Origin: Nitrospira sp.
GTDB lineage: Bacteria > Nitrospirota > Nitrospiria > Nitrospirales > Nitrospiraceae
Direction: 5' to 3'
DNA length: 38,025 nt
Assembly: GCA_015903945.1 (NCBI GenBank)
Contig: JABMDL010000016.1
Location: 1-38,025, forward strand
Position numbers and translations under genes: made by a program. Of this stretch, positions 1 to 9,051 are shown piece by piece; position 1 is the first letter of the stretch; every line of letters starts with the position of its first letter. The notes under the pieces are model-generated. The model searched no databases and was not told the origin of the DNA. It was given only the letters and a program-made list of their open reading frames with translations.

Positions 1-590
1 CAGCCCGACCTCCATCACGGTCGACCCCTCGGGGCGGTTCGCCTATGTGGCGAATATCAACTCCAACAACGTTACCACCTACAGCATTGATTCCACGACT
101 GGCGCGCTGACCGAAGTGGGCACGGAAGTGGCAGCCGACCTCGCTCCGTTCTCGGTTACGGTCGACCCCTCGGGGCGATTCGCCTATGTGGCGAATGCAG
201 GTTCCGATAACGTCACCACCTACAGCATTGATTCCACGACCGGTGCGCTGACCAAAGTGGGCACGGAAGTGGCGGCTGGCAGCAGCCCGACCTCCATCAC
301 GGTCGACCCCTCGGGGCGGTTCGCCTATGTGGCGAATATCAACTCCAACAACGACAACGTTACCACCTACAGCATTAATTCCACGACCGGCGCGCTGACC
401 GAAGTGGGCACGGAAGTGGCAGCCGGTACCAACCCGCGCTCCGTCGCGGTCGACCCCTCGGGGCGATTCGCCTATGTGGCGAATGCAGGCTCCAACAACG
501 TCACCACCTACAGCATTGATTCCACGACCGGTGCGCTGACCGAAGTGGGCACGGAAGTGACGGCTGGTACCATCCCGTACTCCGTCATGG
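1..590 (+). repeat. Tandem 141-147 bp coding repeats
   Basis: Four copies of a block beginning gtcgacccctcggggcg occur at 20, 161, 302 and 449, giving spacings of 141, 141 and 147 bp. The long unit carries a two-codon insertion (extra Asp-Asn) near 350. Identity is high at the DNA level, not just at the protein level, which points to recent duplication or gene conversion. The array continues past the left edge. Confidence 0.85.
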
Positions 591-607
591 TAGTGGCTGG
601 GATTTGA
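2..607 (+). CDS. Beta-propeller (YVTN/lactonase-like) repeat protein, 5' end missing
   Basis: The reading frame is open from base 2, so the gene starts before the window; the stop is TGA at 605-607. The visible 201 residues consist of repeated units of about 47 residues with the pattern VDPSGRFAYVAN, then a VTTYSID strand, then TGALTEVGTEV. This is the signature of 6-phosphogluconolactonase-like/YVTN seven-bladed propellers, in which each unit is one blade. No catalytic residues can be assigned and no anchor or sorting signal is seen at the C-terminus. A secreted or surface protein is likely for this class, but the N-terminus that would show it is outside the window. The family is fairly sure; the enzymatic activity is not supported. 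Confidence 0.75.
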   Translation, partial: SPTSITVDPSGRFAYVANINSNNVTTYSIDSTTGALTEVGTEVAADLAPFSVTVDPSGRFAYVANAGSDNVTTYSIDSTTGALTKVGTEVAAGSSPTSITVDPSGRFAYVANINSNNDNVTTYSINSTTGALTEVGTEVAAGTNPRSVAVDPSGRFAYVANAGSNNVTTYSIDSTTGALTEVGTEVTAGTIPYSVMVVAGI

Positions 608-842
608 GTAAGCGACACGCGGTATTCTCGTACAAACCGGCGGAAACCCTCACCGATTTTTTGTTTGCCGGAGGGGCCTAGCTGGGGCCGGGCGTTGCTA
701 TCTTGATCACTACCAACAATCCGACGAGCGTCCAGCACTATGGCCCATCGCTCTCCTTGTAGGGACAGAACAACGTAAAGGGACGTACGGCACGCTCTAA
801 CCAACCGGAAGCACATTGTGACATGCCGGCGATAGTTGGAGG

Positions 843-1115
843 TTAGGCGGCGGTGCCGATGAGGCTTTCCAAGGGAATGCGGAGTTGTTTGTGCAGCCGG
901 CGGATCATTTCTAGCGACAGACCCCGTTTCCTCGTCAGAATTTCAGACACCCTCCCGCGTCCACTGAGGACAGTTTTCAAGTCCTTGCGACTCATGCCGA
1001 GTTGGTCCATCCTGAATGCGATGGCGCCTACGGGGTCTCCTGGTTCTGCCGCGGTATTTCTCTGGTCGAACTTGACCGAGCGCCGCCGTCTCGCTAGTAT
1101 CCATATCGGAAGCAT
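843..1115 (-). pseudogene. Truncated HigA-type XRE antitoxin
   Basis: Read on the - strand, the C-terminal part matches the HigA-family antitoxin pattern: DPVGAIAFRMDQLGMSRKDL, then GRGRVSEILTRKRGLSLEM and IRRLHKQLRIPLESLIG, i.e. an HTH_3/XRE DNA-binding domain. Full-length relatives have about 40 more N-terminal residues (an acidic segment leading into an EDKHYPI-like motif); here the frame upstream of DPVGAIAF reads unrelated basic residues. The nearest ATG is at 1115-1113, giving about 90 residues. No HigB toxin is adjacent; the flank is occupied by the vapBC promoter and genes. I read it as a decayed or truncated antitoxin, though a short expressed HTH protein is possible. Confidence 0.55.
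1072..1100 (+). promoter_or_regulatory. Promoter for the toxin-antitoxin pair
   Basis: TTGACC at 1072-1077, a 17-base spacer, then TAGTAT at 1095-1100. This is a good sigma-70-type match 43 bases before the antitoxin ATG. It lies inside the 5' part of the opposite-strand HigA remnant. TA promoters are usually autorepressed by the antitoxin; an operator cannot be assigned with confidence. Confidence 0.5.
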
Positions 1116-1142
1116 TCTGGATGCCAAATGGGAGGAGCAGTC

Positions 1143-1385
1143 ATGGCGACGTTGACCATCAAGAACATTCCTGAACCGGTGGTGAAGCGACTCAAGCAAC
1201 AGGCGGCCGCCCAGCATCGCAGCCTGAATTTTCAGGTCATTTCGTATCTGGAGCAAATGACACACAGCGTTCCTCTCGATGCCGATGCACTGTTGGCACG
1301 CGCCCGTTTGCTTCGCCGTATGCCTGATGCCGTAAAGCTGACGGATCGAGTTCTGCGTGCGCTCAAGACGGTCGGTCGGCCATGA
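1143..1385 (+). CDS. Ribbon-helix-helix antitoxin, FitA/VapB type
   Basis: 80 residues beginning MATLTIKNIPEPVVKRLKQQ, followed by AAAQHRSLNFQVISYLEQ. This is the FitA-like Arc-fold pattern: a short N-terminal beta strand that pairs in the dimer and binds DNA, then two helices. The start at 1143 is chosen because GGAGG lies at 1131-1135 and the family begins exactly there; an upstream in-frame ATG at 1128 would add only MGGAV. The stop codon overlaps the toxin start (ATGA at 1382-1385), the usual coupling in such operons. The C-terminal half should wrap the PIN toxin and block its active site. The C-terminal end is not conserved enough to name the exact subfamily. Confidence 0.85.
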   Translation: MATLTIKNIPEPVVKRLKQQAAAQHRSLNFQVISYLEQMTHSVPLDADALLARARLLRRMPDAVKLTDRVLRALKTVGRP

Positions 1386-1792
1386 TCGTGGCCGATACGA
1401 ATCTCTTGATTTATCTGTATATCCAAGGGCAGCGAACGGCGGAGAGCGAAGCCGTACTCCAGCGTGATCCCGTATGGGCGGCCCCATTGTTGTGGCGATC
1501 TGAATTCCGCAATGTGCTGATCGGGCTTGTCCGGAAGCGCGCGTTGTCGTTGGAGGCTGCCACTGCCATCCTCGAAGAAACGGAACGGTGGCTGGCTGGT
1601 CATGAATATAGTGTGGTCTCCCGTCACGTGCTGAGTCTTGCGGGACAGTCCGGCTGCTCGGCCTATGACTGCGAGTTTGTCGCTCTGGCGCAGGACTTGA
1701 GAGTCCCCTTGGTGACGGCTGACCGTCAGCTCCTCGGAGCATTCCCCACTGTGGCAGTCTCCCCGGCTTCATTTGTAGGCTCAGCGACTTGA
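1382..1792 (+). CDS. vapC: PIN-domain ribonuclease toxin, VapC family
   Basis: 136 residues, typical for VapC. The acidic residues of the PIN Mg2+ site are visible: D5 in MIVADTN, E41 in WRSEFRN, D96 in AYDCEFVALA and D114 in VTADRQ. VapC toxins cut specific RNAs (often tRNAs) when freed from the antitoxin; the target here cannot be told. The gene overlaps the antitoxin by four bases and forms a complete two-gene module. All four acidic residues are intact, so it should be active. Confidence 0.9.
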   Translation: MIVADTNLLIYLYIQGQRTAESEAVLQRDPVWAAPLLWRSEFRNVLIGLVRKRALSLEAATAILEETERWLAGHEYSVVSRHVLSLAGQSGCSAYDCEFVALAQDLRVPLVTADRQLLGAFPTVAVSPASFVGSAT

Positions 1793-1824
1793 TGGACAGA
1801 GGCGGCGCAGCGTCGGTAATTCGG

Positions 1825-1854
1825 TTGACGGGACCGGCTCTTCTGACGTATCGT
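1825..1854 (+). promoter_or_regulatory. Possible promoter for ispH
   Basis: TTGACG at 1825-1830 and TATCGT at 1849-1854 with an 18-base spacer, about 58 bases before the ispH ATG. Reasonable but not perfect -10 match; the only candidate seen between vapC and ispH. Confidence 0.4.
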
Positions 1855-1911
1855 GAACGGACTGTAGACCTGACGACTATGTAGAGCCTGGCCGAAGGAG
1901 CTACGACGACT

Positions 1912-2874
1912 ATGAAAATCTATCTCGCCAATCCCCGTGGGTTTTGCGCCGGCGTCGATCGGGCGATCGACATCGTGGATCTGTCTCTCAAGAAATACGG
2001 CGCACCGATCTATGTTCGCCACGAAATCGTCCATAGCCGCCATGTCGTGAACTCACTCCGGCAAAAAGGGGCGGTGTTCGTGGAAGAGCTGAACGAAGTA
2101 CCGGAAGGATCGGTTGTCATTTTCAGCGCGCACGGAGTGGCGAAGTCGGTGTGGGAAGAGGCGAACCGCCGTCGGCTGCATGTGATCGACGCTACCTGTC
2201 CGCTGGTGATCAAGGTCCACAATGAAGTCAACCGCGATTATACCCAGGGATACGATCTGATCCTGATCGGTCACGCAGGCCACCCGGAAGTGATCGGGAC
2301 GCTGGGGCAGATTCCCGACAAGTTCCATCTGGTGTCTTCGGTCGAAGATGTTGAAAAGCTCCAAGTAGAAAGTACTGTCAACCTCTCCTATGTGACGCAG
2401 ACGACGCTGAGTGTGGATGAATGCCGGGATATCGTCGGCGCGCTGCACCGGCGGTTCCCGAACATCAAGGGCCCGCATCAGGAAGATATCTGCTACGCGA
2501 CCCAGAATCGGCAAAATGCCGTGAAGGAATTGTCGCGCTTGGTCGACGTGATTCTGGTCATCGGGTCTCCGAACAGCTCCAACTCTAACCGGCTGCGCGA
2601 GCTGGGCGAACAGTGCGGCATTCCTTCCTATCTCATCGATTCGGCCAACGACATCAACCCGGCGTGGCTGCAAGGGGCCAAAGCCGTCGGCATCGCGGCT
2701 GGCGCATCGGCTCCGGAGATCCTGGTCACGGAAGTCGTCGCGTTCTTGCGAGCCTCCGGCCCGTCGGAGCTGGAAGAGCTCACCGTGATCGAAGAAGATG
2801 TCGAATTTCTCTTGCCGAAGGAGTTGGTTCAGATCGAGTCTGCGGGAAAGTCTGCGGCCAGCGTCGCCGGGTAA
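1912..2874 (+). CDS. ispH: 4-hydroxy-3-methylbut-2-enyl diphosphate reductase
   Basis: 320 residues. IspH performs the last MEP step, reducing HMBPP to IPP and DMAPP with an iron-sulfur cluster. The three cluster cysteines are present: C12 (GFCAGVDRA), C96 (DATCPLV) and C194 ([10 protein letters not shown]). The substrate-site residues H41, H74, H124 and E126 sit at the same positions as in the E. coli enzyme, and the SSNSNRL loop is intact. AAGGAG about 12 bases upstream of the ATG supports the start. The gene stands alone between the TA module and smc, but it serves the same isoprenoid supply as dxs and ispG further along. Confidence 0.97.
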   Translation: MKIYLANPRGFCAGVDRAIDIVDLSLKKYGAPIYVRHEIVHSRHVVNSLRQKGAVFVEELNEVPEGSVVIFSAHGVAKSVWEEANRRRLHVIDATCPLVIKVHNEVNRDYTQGYDLILIGHAGHPEVIGTLGQIPDKFHLVSSVEDVEKLQVESTVNLSYVTQTTLSVDECRDIVGALHRRFPNIKGPHQEDICYATQNRQNAVKELSRLVDVILVIGSPNSSNSNRLRELGEQCGIPSYLIDSANDINPAWLQGAKAVGIAAGASAPEILVTEVVAFLRASGPSELEELTVIEEDVEFLLPKELVQIESAGKSAASVAG

Positions 2875-2902
2875 GTTGTTCTACAGCACTTTCTTGAATA
2901 TT

Positions 2903-2919
2903 CCCTACATCTTGTAGGG
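2903..2919 (+). terminator. Hairpin after ispH, weak terminator candidate
   Basis: CCCTACA-TCT-TGTAGGG is a perfect 7-bp stem with a 3-base loop, 29 bases after the ispH stop. It is not followed directly by a T-run; a pyrimidine-rich stretch starts only near 2946. It could be a transcript-end stabiliser rather than an intrinsic terminator. Confidence 0.35.
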
Positions 2920-3041
2920 CGTAGCTTGCCACTCCCCCACCTGCTGTATTTTCTTTTGCTTTCTTTGAACCGGCTGTGCTAGAAGGGCACACCAATTTTT
3001 CAGCTTCTCAACGATCATTGACGAGCCGAACAGGTGATCTG

Positions 3042-6000
3042 ATGTATTTGAAATCGTTGGACATGTTGGGATTTAAGTCATTTGCGGAAGCTAAAATCAG
3101 CTTTCCGGAGGGGGTGACGGCGATCGTCGGCCCCAATGGAAGCGGGAAGAGCAATGTGGTGGATGCCATCCTGTGGGTACTGGGAGAGCAGAGCACCAAG
3201 ACGCTCAGAAGCGAGAAGATGGAGGACGTCATTTTTAACGGCACGGAATTGCGCAAGCCGTTGGGAATGGCTGAGGTCTCGCTGACCATCGGCGGGTTGG
3301 ATCAAGCGGCGATGAAACTGGAAGGCGGGACGGGGCTTCCCGGTCAATTAACCGAATTCCAGGAATTGATGATTACTCGACGGCTCTATAGAAATGGAGA
3401 GAGCGAGTATCTGGTCAATAAGACGGCATGCCGACTCAAGGACATTCGGAGCTTACTGCTCGACACTCGTGCGGGAAGCAAGGGCCATACAGTGATTGCT
3501 CAGGGCCAAATCGACCAGATTCTGAACGCGTCGCCGCAGGACCGGCGTGAACTCATCGAGGAAACCGCCGGAATCATCCGGTACAAGAAACAGAAAGCCG
3601 AAGCACTGCGAAAACTTGAAGCGACCCAGCAAAACCTGCTGCGTGTCCGCGATATCATCGCGGAAGTAAGAAAACAGCTCAATTCGCTGGAGCGGCAGGC
3701 GCGACAGGCGCGGACCTACCAGACCTTGCAGCAGGAGGCGCGTGGTTTGGAAGTGGAGCTGCTGACTCGCGAATTCCGGACGTTGCGGGCTGGTTTGGCG
3801 GAGGCCGAAGCGGAAGTCGCGGCCTTGGACGCCAAGGAAGCCTCGATAGCGGCGGACCAGGCTCGCGTGGTTGCGGGGCTGGAGGAGGCCCGGCTTCAGT
3901 CGATTGCAACCAATGAGGTCATCGGGCAAACGCGAGAACGTCTGTCCGGCATCGAACATCAGCAGGCACAGGCGCTGACGGCGGCTGAAGTAGCCAGGAA
4001 TCGAGCCCAACTGCTCGAGCAGCAACAGCAGCAAGAAGCCGGCGAATTGGAAGAGTTGACACGCGCCCAGGGTGAGCTGGAAGCCTCGCTGGCGTCGATC
4101 GAGGCCTCGCTGGCGGCGATTGAGCAGGAACTGGCGGAGCGCGAGTCCGTGTTTGCCGAGTTGGATCGGGAGATGGCCCGCTTGCTGGAGCAGCGGGCGG
4201 TGGCGGTGGCGGAAGAAGAGCATGGCCGGCAGGATATTCTTCAGATAGCGGTGCAGCTGGCGAATACGGAACAGGCCCTTGTCCAGCTAGGCGTCCGGAT
4301 GAGTGAGGTCGTCGATCGTGAGGCGTGGCTGATCGCGGACCAGGCGGAGACTCAGTCTCAGCGAGCGGCAGCGGTTATTCGGCACGAGGCACTTCGGCTG
4401 GAATATGGAGAGGCGGGGCGCCTCGTGGCGAGTCTGCGGACACAACAGGACGTGGTGCAGGGTGAATTGTCCAGCGTGGCCGATGAACTGCGTGCATTGG
4501 ATCAGACAATTCTTCACCGATCCGAGGAGTTAGCCGCGGTCGATTCCCGCTTGCAGGCTTTGCAAGGGTTGGTGCGGGAGGAAATGGGATATGGGCGCGC
4601 TGGCAGCGATGAAGCCACGGCATTGAAATCCTGTGGCGGGGTGCAAGATGCCATTGCTGAGTGGCTGGTGATTCCTCCTGGGTTGGACCGAGCCGTGGAA
4701 GCATTTCTGGGTGAGCGGGTGCATGGCTGGTTGGTTGATGAGCCGGCGGTAGCGCAGCGGGCCATCGGCTTTCTCCGGGAGAAGTCGTTGGGACGGGGGA
4801 CGTTCATCCCGCAACGTGTGCGATGGGAGCCTGCCGGTCCTCAGTCTTCGTCTTGGTGGGAGGCGATCGCGGGAACACCCGGTGTGTTGGGCCGCGCGGT
4901 GGATCTCATTCACACGGATGCCGAGCGGGCTGCGGTTCGTGACAGTCTCTTTGATCGAGTCGTGTTTGTCGAGTCGCTGGACGAAGCGGTGCGTCTCTGG
5001 GAGCAACAGGCCTGGTCCGGACAGCAGGGGCCGATTCTTGTCACGCGCTTGGGCGAGATCATGGATGCGTCCGGGGTGATCAGTGGCGGACAAACGTGCG
5101 AGGGACTGGGATTGCTGGAGCGGCGGCGGGAAGTCGTTGAGCTGGAGCAGACCTGCACGAATGTTACCGCGGCACTTGACCAGGAGAAACAGCGTCGGTT
5201 TGCATTGCAGGCGGTGGCGGAGGAGCTGGCGGCGCAGGCCAGAGAGGTGGCCGACAACCTGCGCCAAACCGAAATGCAGGATTTGTCGCTGAGGAAAGAT
5301 GAGGAAACCTTGCGGCAGGTGGTGGGCGATCTTGATCTGAAGCTCGCGGGCATCAAGACGGATCTCAGCAAGGGCGCGGTTGACCGAGAACGGTATGAAC
5401 GGGAGACCAGTACGGCTGAGGCGCAGCGTCGTCAATGGATCGAGGAGAAGGCGAGCCGGGAGGCGGGGCTGATCCAGGTTCGTGAGCGGGTTGCCGCGAT
5501 TGACCGTGAGGGGCGGGCATTCCAAGAGCGTGTGACTGAAGCGCGGTTGCTGTCCGAAGGGCAGCGGGCCAAGCGGGGGCATGAGCAGGCCAATCAGGCG
5601 CGTGTCAAGCAGCAACAGGCTGAGGCGGAGCAGAGACGGCAGTCACTGGCCGACCATCTGGAAGGACTGGGGCAGGCTATTCGGGAAAGCCGGGAAGAAC
5701 AGGATAGGCAAGAAGCGGCATGTCGGGAACTGGGGGCGGCCGCGATGCAGCTCAAGGCGGAGCTCGTGGCCACGCAGGAGCGGCAGACGCAGGAACTCGC
5801 AGCATGCCAGGGACTGGAGACGAGTGTGGATGAGCTCCGGCGGGTCATGTCGGCGGTGCGCGACGCACGGATGGCGATCGAAGTACGGCGGGCGGAGTTA
5901 CGCACGCAGCTGGGGACAGTGGAAAGCACCTTGTTGGGGACCTATCAATTGGATCTTGCCGCGCTCACCGCCGAACAGCCGTCGCCGATCGAAGGGCAGC

Positions 6001-6731
6001 GCTCTGAGAGGGCCGAGGTGGCTGTCAATCCATTGAGCCTCACCTCGAATGAAGAGTTGAAGGCGCAACTCCAAAAACTGCGCGAGCGGCTGGACCGTAT
6101 GGGCCCCATCAATCTGGCCGCGATCGGTGAGCACCAGGAACTCGAACAGCGCTACAGCTTCCTGTCCACTCAGGAGCAGGATCTCTCCAACTCAATGGCC
6201 TCGCTCAGGGAGATTATCCAGCGGATCAACCGGACAACGAAGGATATGTTTGCGGCTACCTTCATAGAGCTTCAGGAGAAGTTCGGGGAGGTTTTTGGAA
6301 AATTTTTCCCCGGCGGTCGGGCGGAGTTACAGCTTGTCGAGGAGCCACCTACGGAAAACGGGGACGGCTCAGGACATCAAGAACCCGGCATCGACATCGT
6401 GGCGCAACCGCCTGGCAAGCGTCTGAAAAGTATTACCATGCTGTCCGGTGGAGAGAAGACCCTTACAGCAATGGCCCTGCTGTTTGCCAGTTTCCTCATC
6501 CGGCCGACTCCGTTTTGTCTGCTGGACGAAATTGATGCGCCGCTGGACGAGGAAAATATTGGCCGGTTCACCGACGTCTTGCGGGACTTGGCGCAGAACG
6601 CGCAGTTCTTGGTCATTACCCACAACAAGCGGACGATGGGGATTGCCGACTCGCTATTCGGTGTGACGATGGAAGAACCCGGGGTGTCTAAGCTGGTATC
6701 GGTGAGGCTGGGCGATCTCCAACCGGCCTAA
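3042..6731 (+). CDS. smc: Chromosome segregation ATPase SMC
   Basis: 1229 residues, the normal bacterial SMC length. Order of parts: N-terminal ATPase half with FKSF and Walker A GPNGSGKS (residues 30-37); long coiled coil rich in Glu, Gln, Ala and Leu; a hinge at about 516-686 (GGVQDAIAEWLVI..., ending in the GGQ turn); return coiled coil; C-terminal half with signature LSGGEK (1134-1139) and Walker B LLDEIDAPLD (1160-1169). SMC dimers with ScpAB load near the origin and extrude DNA loops; scpA and scpB are not in this window. The start MYLKSLDMLGFKSFA at 3042 is used because SMC proteins begin there; an in-frame upstream start at 2976 adds 22 unrelated residues. Confidence 0.97.
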   Translation: MYLKSLDMLGFKSFAEAKISFPEGVTAIVGPNGSGKSNVVDAILWVLGEQSTKTLRSEKMEDVIFNGTELRKPLGMAEVSLTIGGLDQAAMKLEGGTGLPGQLTEFQELMITRRLYRNGESEYLVNKTACRLKDIRSLLLDTRAGSKGHTVIAQGQIDQILNASPQDRRELIEETAGIIRYKKQKAEALRKLEATQQNLLRVRDIIAEVRKQLNSLERQARQARTYQTLQQEARGLEVELLTREFRTLRAGLAEAEAEVAALDAKEASIAADQARVVAGLEEARLQSIATNEVIGQTRERLSGIEHQQAQALTAAEVARNRAQLLEQQQQQEAGELEELTRAQGELEASLASIEASLAAIEQELAERESVFAELDREMARLLEQRAVAVAEEEHGRQDILQIAVQLANTEQALVQLGVRMSEVVDREAWLIADQAETQSQRAAAVIRHEALRLEYGEAGRLVASLRTQQDVVQGELSSVADELRALDQTILHRSEELAAVDSRLQALQGLVREEMGYGRAGSDEATALKSCGGVQDAIAEWLVIPPGLDRAVEAFLGERVHGWLVDEPAVAQRAIGFLREKSLGRGTFIPQRVRWEPAGPQSSSWWEAIAGTPGVLGRAVDLIHTDAERAAVRDSLFDRVVFVESLDEAVRLWEQQAWSGQQGPILVTRLGEIMDASGVISGGQTCEGLGLLERRREVVELEQTCTNVTAALDQEKQRRFALQAVAEELAAQAREVADNLRQTEMQDLSLRKDEETLRQVVGDLDLKLAGIKTDLSKGAVDRERYERETSTAEAQRRQWIEEKASREAGLIQVRERVAAIDREGRAFQERVTEARLLSEGQRAKRGHEQANQARVKQQQAEAEQRRQSLADHLEGLGQAIRESREEQDRQEAACRELGAAAMQLKAELVATQERQTQELAACQGLETSVDELRRVMSAVRDARMAIEVRRAELRTQLGTVESTLLGTYQLDLAALTAEQPSPIEGQRSERAEVAVNPLSLTSNEELKAQLQKLRERLDRMGPINLAAIGEHQELEQRYSFLSTQEQDLSNSMASLREIIQRINRTTKDMFAATFIELQEKFGEVFGKFFPGGRAELQLVEEPPTENGDGSGHQEPGIDIVAQPPGKRLKSITMLSGGEKTLTAMALLFASFLIRPTPFCLLDEIDAPLDEENIGRFTDVLRDLAQNAQFLVITHNKRTMGIADSLFGVTMEEPGVSKLVSVRLGDLQPA

Positions 6732-6779
6732 TATTTTCCAAAAACACGAATAGTTTAGAGGACTTCCCCGCGCAATTGC

Positions 6780-6808
6780 TTGACTCCCTCTAGAACGTCT
6801 GTTATAAG
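6780..6808 (+). promoter_or_regulatory. Sigma-70-type promoter for the hopanoid/Mla operon
   Basis: TTGACT at 6780-6785, a 17-base spacer, and TATAAG at 6803-6808. This is one of the best promoter matches in the window. Transcription would start near 6815, about 60 bases before the shc ATG. The following genes up to 13879 are closely packed and have no obvious internal terminator, so this may drive shc, hpnG, mlaEFDC and the Omp85 gene together. Confidence 0.65.
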
Positions 6809-6876
6809 CCCTCAATCTTGGGGGTGGAGTGTGCCCCAAGGACTTTCTGCTGAAATTGCTCGCGCAGGAACAATTC

Positions 6877-9051
6877 ATGAACCTGATCCGAACGTTACTC
6901 AGCCGGTTGTCGGAGAGCTTTCTCTCGACCGGTCCGGAAAAATTCAGCCCTGCCGCTGACTATACTCCGGCCTCGCCGCTTCGGCTTGTGTCGGACAAAC
7001 CGGTGGGGTTGCCTTCCCTGGATCCGGCCATCCGGCGCCCTGCCGGCCAAACAGTCAGCCAGCCCGATTCGATCGATGATGCAATCAGGCGAAGCCAAGC
7101 CTGGTTCTTGGGCCAACAACATGCCGAGGGCTACTGGGTGGCGGAGCTCGAAGCGGACACGACACTGACGTCCGAATATGTGATGCTCCGGCGGTTTCTC
7201 GATCGCGTAGATCTGGACCGTCAGGAGCAGGCCGTTCGCTATTTGAAAACGATGCAGTTGCCGGACGGTGGGTGGCCGATTTATTACGGCGGCCCGGCGG
7301 AAATCAGCGCGTCCGTGAAGGCCTATTTCGCGCTCAAGCTCAGCGGGATATCGGCGGACGAACCGTTCATGGTCCGGGCGAAAGAACGGATTCTGTCGAT
7401 GGGCGGGGTCGTGCAAGCCAACGTGTTCACCAAGATCGCGCTGGCACTGTTTGATCAGTACGACTGGGAAGGTATTCCCCACATGCCCGTCGAGATCATG
7501 CTGCTGCCGAAGCGGTTTTATTTCAGCATCTACGCCATTTCCTATTGGTCGCGTGCCGTCTTGATTCCGCTGCTGATCATCTTCGCGCATCGGCCGGTAT
7601 GCCGAATCCCCAACGAACAAGGGATCGACGAACTCTATCTTGAGCCCCGCGCGGAGATCCGCTACTGGAAGTATCCGCCGTTTAACAAGGACCAGGCGTG
7701 GTTTACGCCGCACAATCTGTTCGTCGTGCTCGACGCGCTGTTGAAGATCTATGACTACATGCCCATGCGGGTGTTGCGTGAGAAGGCGTTGCACAAAGCG
7801 ACCACCTGGATGCTGGAACATATTAAGGGATCGGGCGGGCTTGGCGCCATCTATCCGGCGATGGCGAACTCCATCATGGCGCTTCAGTGTTTGGGTTATG
7901 ATGCGGATGATCCGCTGGTCGTGAAGGCGCTGCAAGAAATCGAGGATCTGGAAGTCTACGACACTGTGCAACTTGAGGGGCGGCGTGTCCCCACGCTCCA
8001 TTTGCAACCCTGTTTCTCTCCAATTTGGGATACGGCATTGCTCGTCAATGCGCTGATCGAGGCAGGGGTGCCCCAGGATCATCAGGCCTTGCAGAAGGCG
8101 GGGGCGTATCTCATCTCCCGTCAAACCAAGACCGTGGGTGACTGGATCTTCTCTTCCCCAAAAGCTCAACCGGGCGGATGGTATTTCCAGTTTGAGAACG
8201 AACTGTATCCGGACGTGGACGATTCCGCCGTCGTGCTCATGGCGCTGTCAAAACTCAAACTGCCTCAGAAAGCCGAGCAACAGGAATCGATCCGCCGCGG
8301 CATGGAGTGGGTCGTGGCCATGCAGGGTTCCGACGGGGGCTGGGGCGCCTACGACAAGGACAACAACCGGGTCGTCTTCAACTATATCCCCTTCGCCGAC
8401 CATCATGCCTTGCTCGATCCCAGTACGTCCGACCTGGCCGGGCGATGTCTGGAGATGTTGGCGGCCCTGGGGTACGACCGCACGCATCCCGCCGTGGCGC
8501 CGGCGCTGGCATTTCTCAAGAAGGAACAAGAACAGGATGGAAGCTGGTATGGCCGGTGGGGGGTCAACTACATCTATGGGACATGGTCAGTTCTGGCCGG
8601 TCTTCGTGCGATTGGTGAAGACGTCTCAGCTCCCTACATTCGCCGGGCCGTTTCGTGGCTCGAATCGAAACAGAATCCAGACGGCGGCTGGGGCGAATCC
8701 TGCCTGTCCTATGCCGAAGCCGAGCACAGCGGCAAAGGAGACAGCACACCGTCGCAAACCGCGTGGGCGTTGATGGGGTTGATGTCCGCCGGTGTGACGG
8801 ACTCATTCAGTGTCGCGCGCGGTGTGCAGTATCTGTTGCGCCAGCAAATGAAGGACGGGGCGTGGGAGGAAATTCGCCATACCGGCACAGGATTCCCCCG
8901 TGTGTTCTACCTCCGGTATCACTGGTATTGCCAGTATTTCCCGCTGTGGGCTCTTGCCATGTATCGCAATCTCCGCTCACGTGGAAAAATGCGGGCGGAT
9001 GAGTTGCGCCATCACATCCAAACGGACGGGTCTTTCCGGGCTGAGCGTTGA
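6877..9051 (+). CDS. shc: Squalene-hopene cyclase
   Basis: 724 residues. It cyclises squalene to hopene (and hopanol) at the inner membrane in one protonation-driven cascade. The acid motif D446-V-D-D449 is intact, and several QW repeats are visible (GSDGGWGAYD, QDGSWYGRWGVNYIYGTW, NPDGGWGES, KDGAWEE). N-terminal AIRRSQAWFLGQQHAEGYWV matches the family start. I use ATG 6877 because AGGAA lies six bases upstream; GTG 6829 in frame would add 16 residues but has no well-placed ribosome site. The stop overlaps the hpnG start by four bases. Also called hpnF in hopanoid clusters. Confidence 0.97.
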   Translation: MNLIRTLLSRLSESFLSTGPEKFSPAADYTPASPLRLVSDKPVGLPSLDPAIRRPAGQTVSQPDSIDDAIRRSQAWFLGQQHAEGYWVAELEADTTLTSEYVMLRRFLDRVDLDRQEQAVRYLKTMQLPDGGWPIYYGGPAEISASVKAYFALKLSGISADEPFMVRAKERILSMGGVVQANVFTKIALALFDQYDWEGIPHMPVEIMLLPKRFYFSIYAISYWSRAVLIPLLIIFAHRPVCRIPNEQGIDELYLEPRAEIRYWKYPPFNKDQAWFTPHNLFVVLDALLKIYDYMPMRVLREKALHKATTWMLEHIKGSGGLGAIYPAMANSIMALQCLGYDADDPLVVKALQEIEDLEVYDTVQLEGRRVPTLHLQPCFSPIWDTALLVNALIEAGVPQDHQALQKAGAYLISRQTKTVGDWIFSSPKAQPGGWYFQFENELYPDVDDSAVVLMALSKLKLPQKAEQQESIRRGMEWVVAMQGSDGGWGAYDKDNNRVVFNYIPFADHHALLDPSTSDLAGRCLEMLAALGYDRTHPAVAPALAFLKKEQEQDGSWYGRWGVNYIYGTWSVLAGLRAIGEDVSAPYIRRAVSWLESKQNPDGGWGESCLSYAEAEHSGKGDSTPSQTAWALMGLMSAGVTDSFSVARGVQYLLRQQMKDGAWEEIRHTGTGFPRVFYLRYHWYCQYFPLWALAMYRNLRSRGKMRADELRHHIQTDGSFRAER

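Noticed and set aside
1..607. CRISPR array
   Set aside because: The repeated units are 141-147 bp, fully coding and contiguous; there are no short repeats with unique spacers here or elsewhere in the window.
508..816. Open frame of about 100 codons on the - strand
   Set aside because: It overlaps the repeat gene antisense, has no recognisable domain and the wrong composition. No transposase motif was found in 608-842.
1116..1772. Upstream extension of the - strand HigA-like frame
   Set aside because: It is antisense to vapBC, is rich in Arg and Ser and shows no domain; the real family N-terminus is not there.
2903..2919. Firm intrinsic terminator after ispH
   Set aside because: The stem is perfect but no T-run follows directly, so it is listed only as weak.
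4530..5615. 361-codon open frame on the - strand inside smc
   Set aside because: Antisense shadow over the hinge and coiled coil; Leu/Arg/Pro-rich with no domain.
6895..8169. Long open frame on the - strand opposite shc
   Set aside because: Rich in Arg, His and Gln as expected for an antisense shadow of a GC-rich gene; no family pattern.
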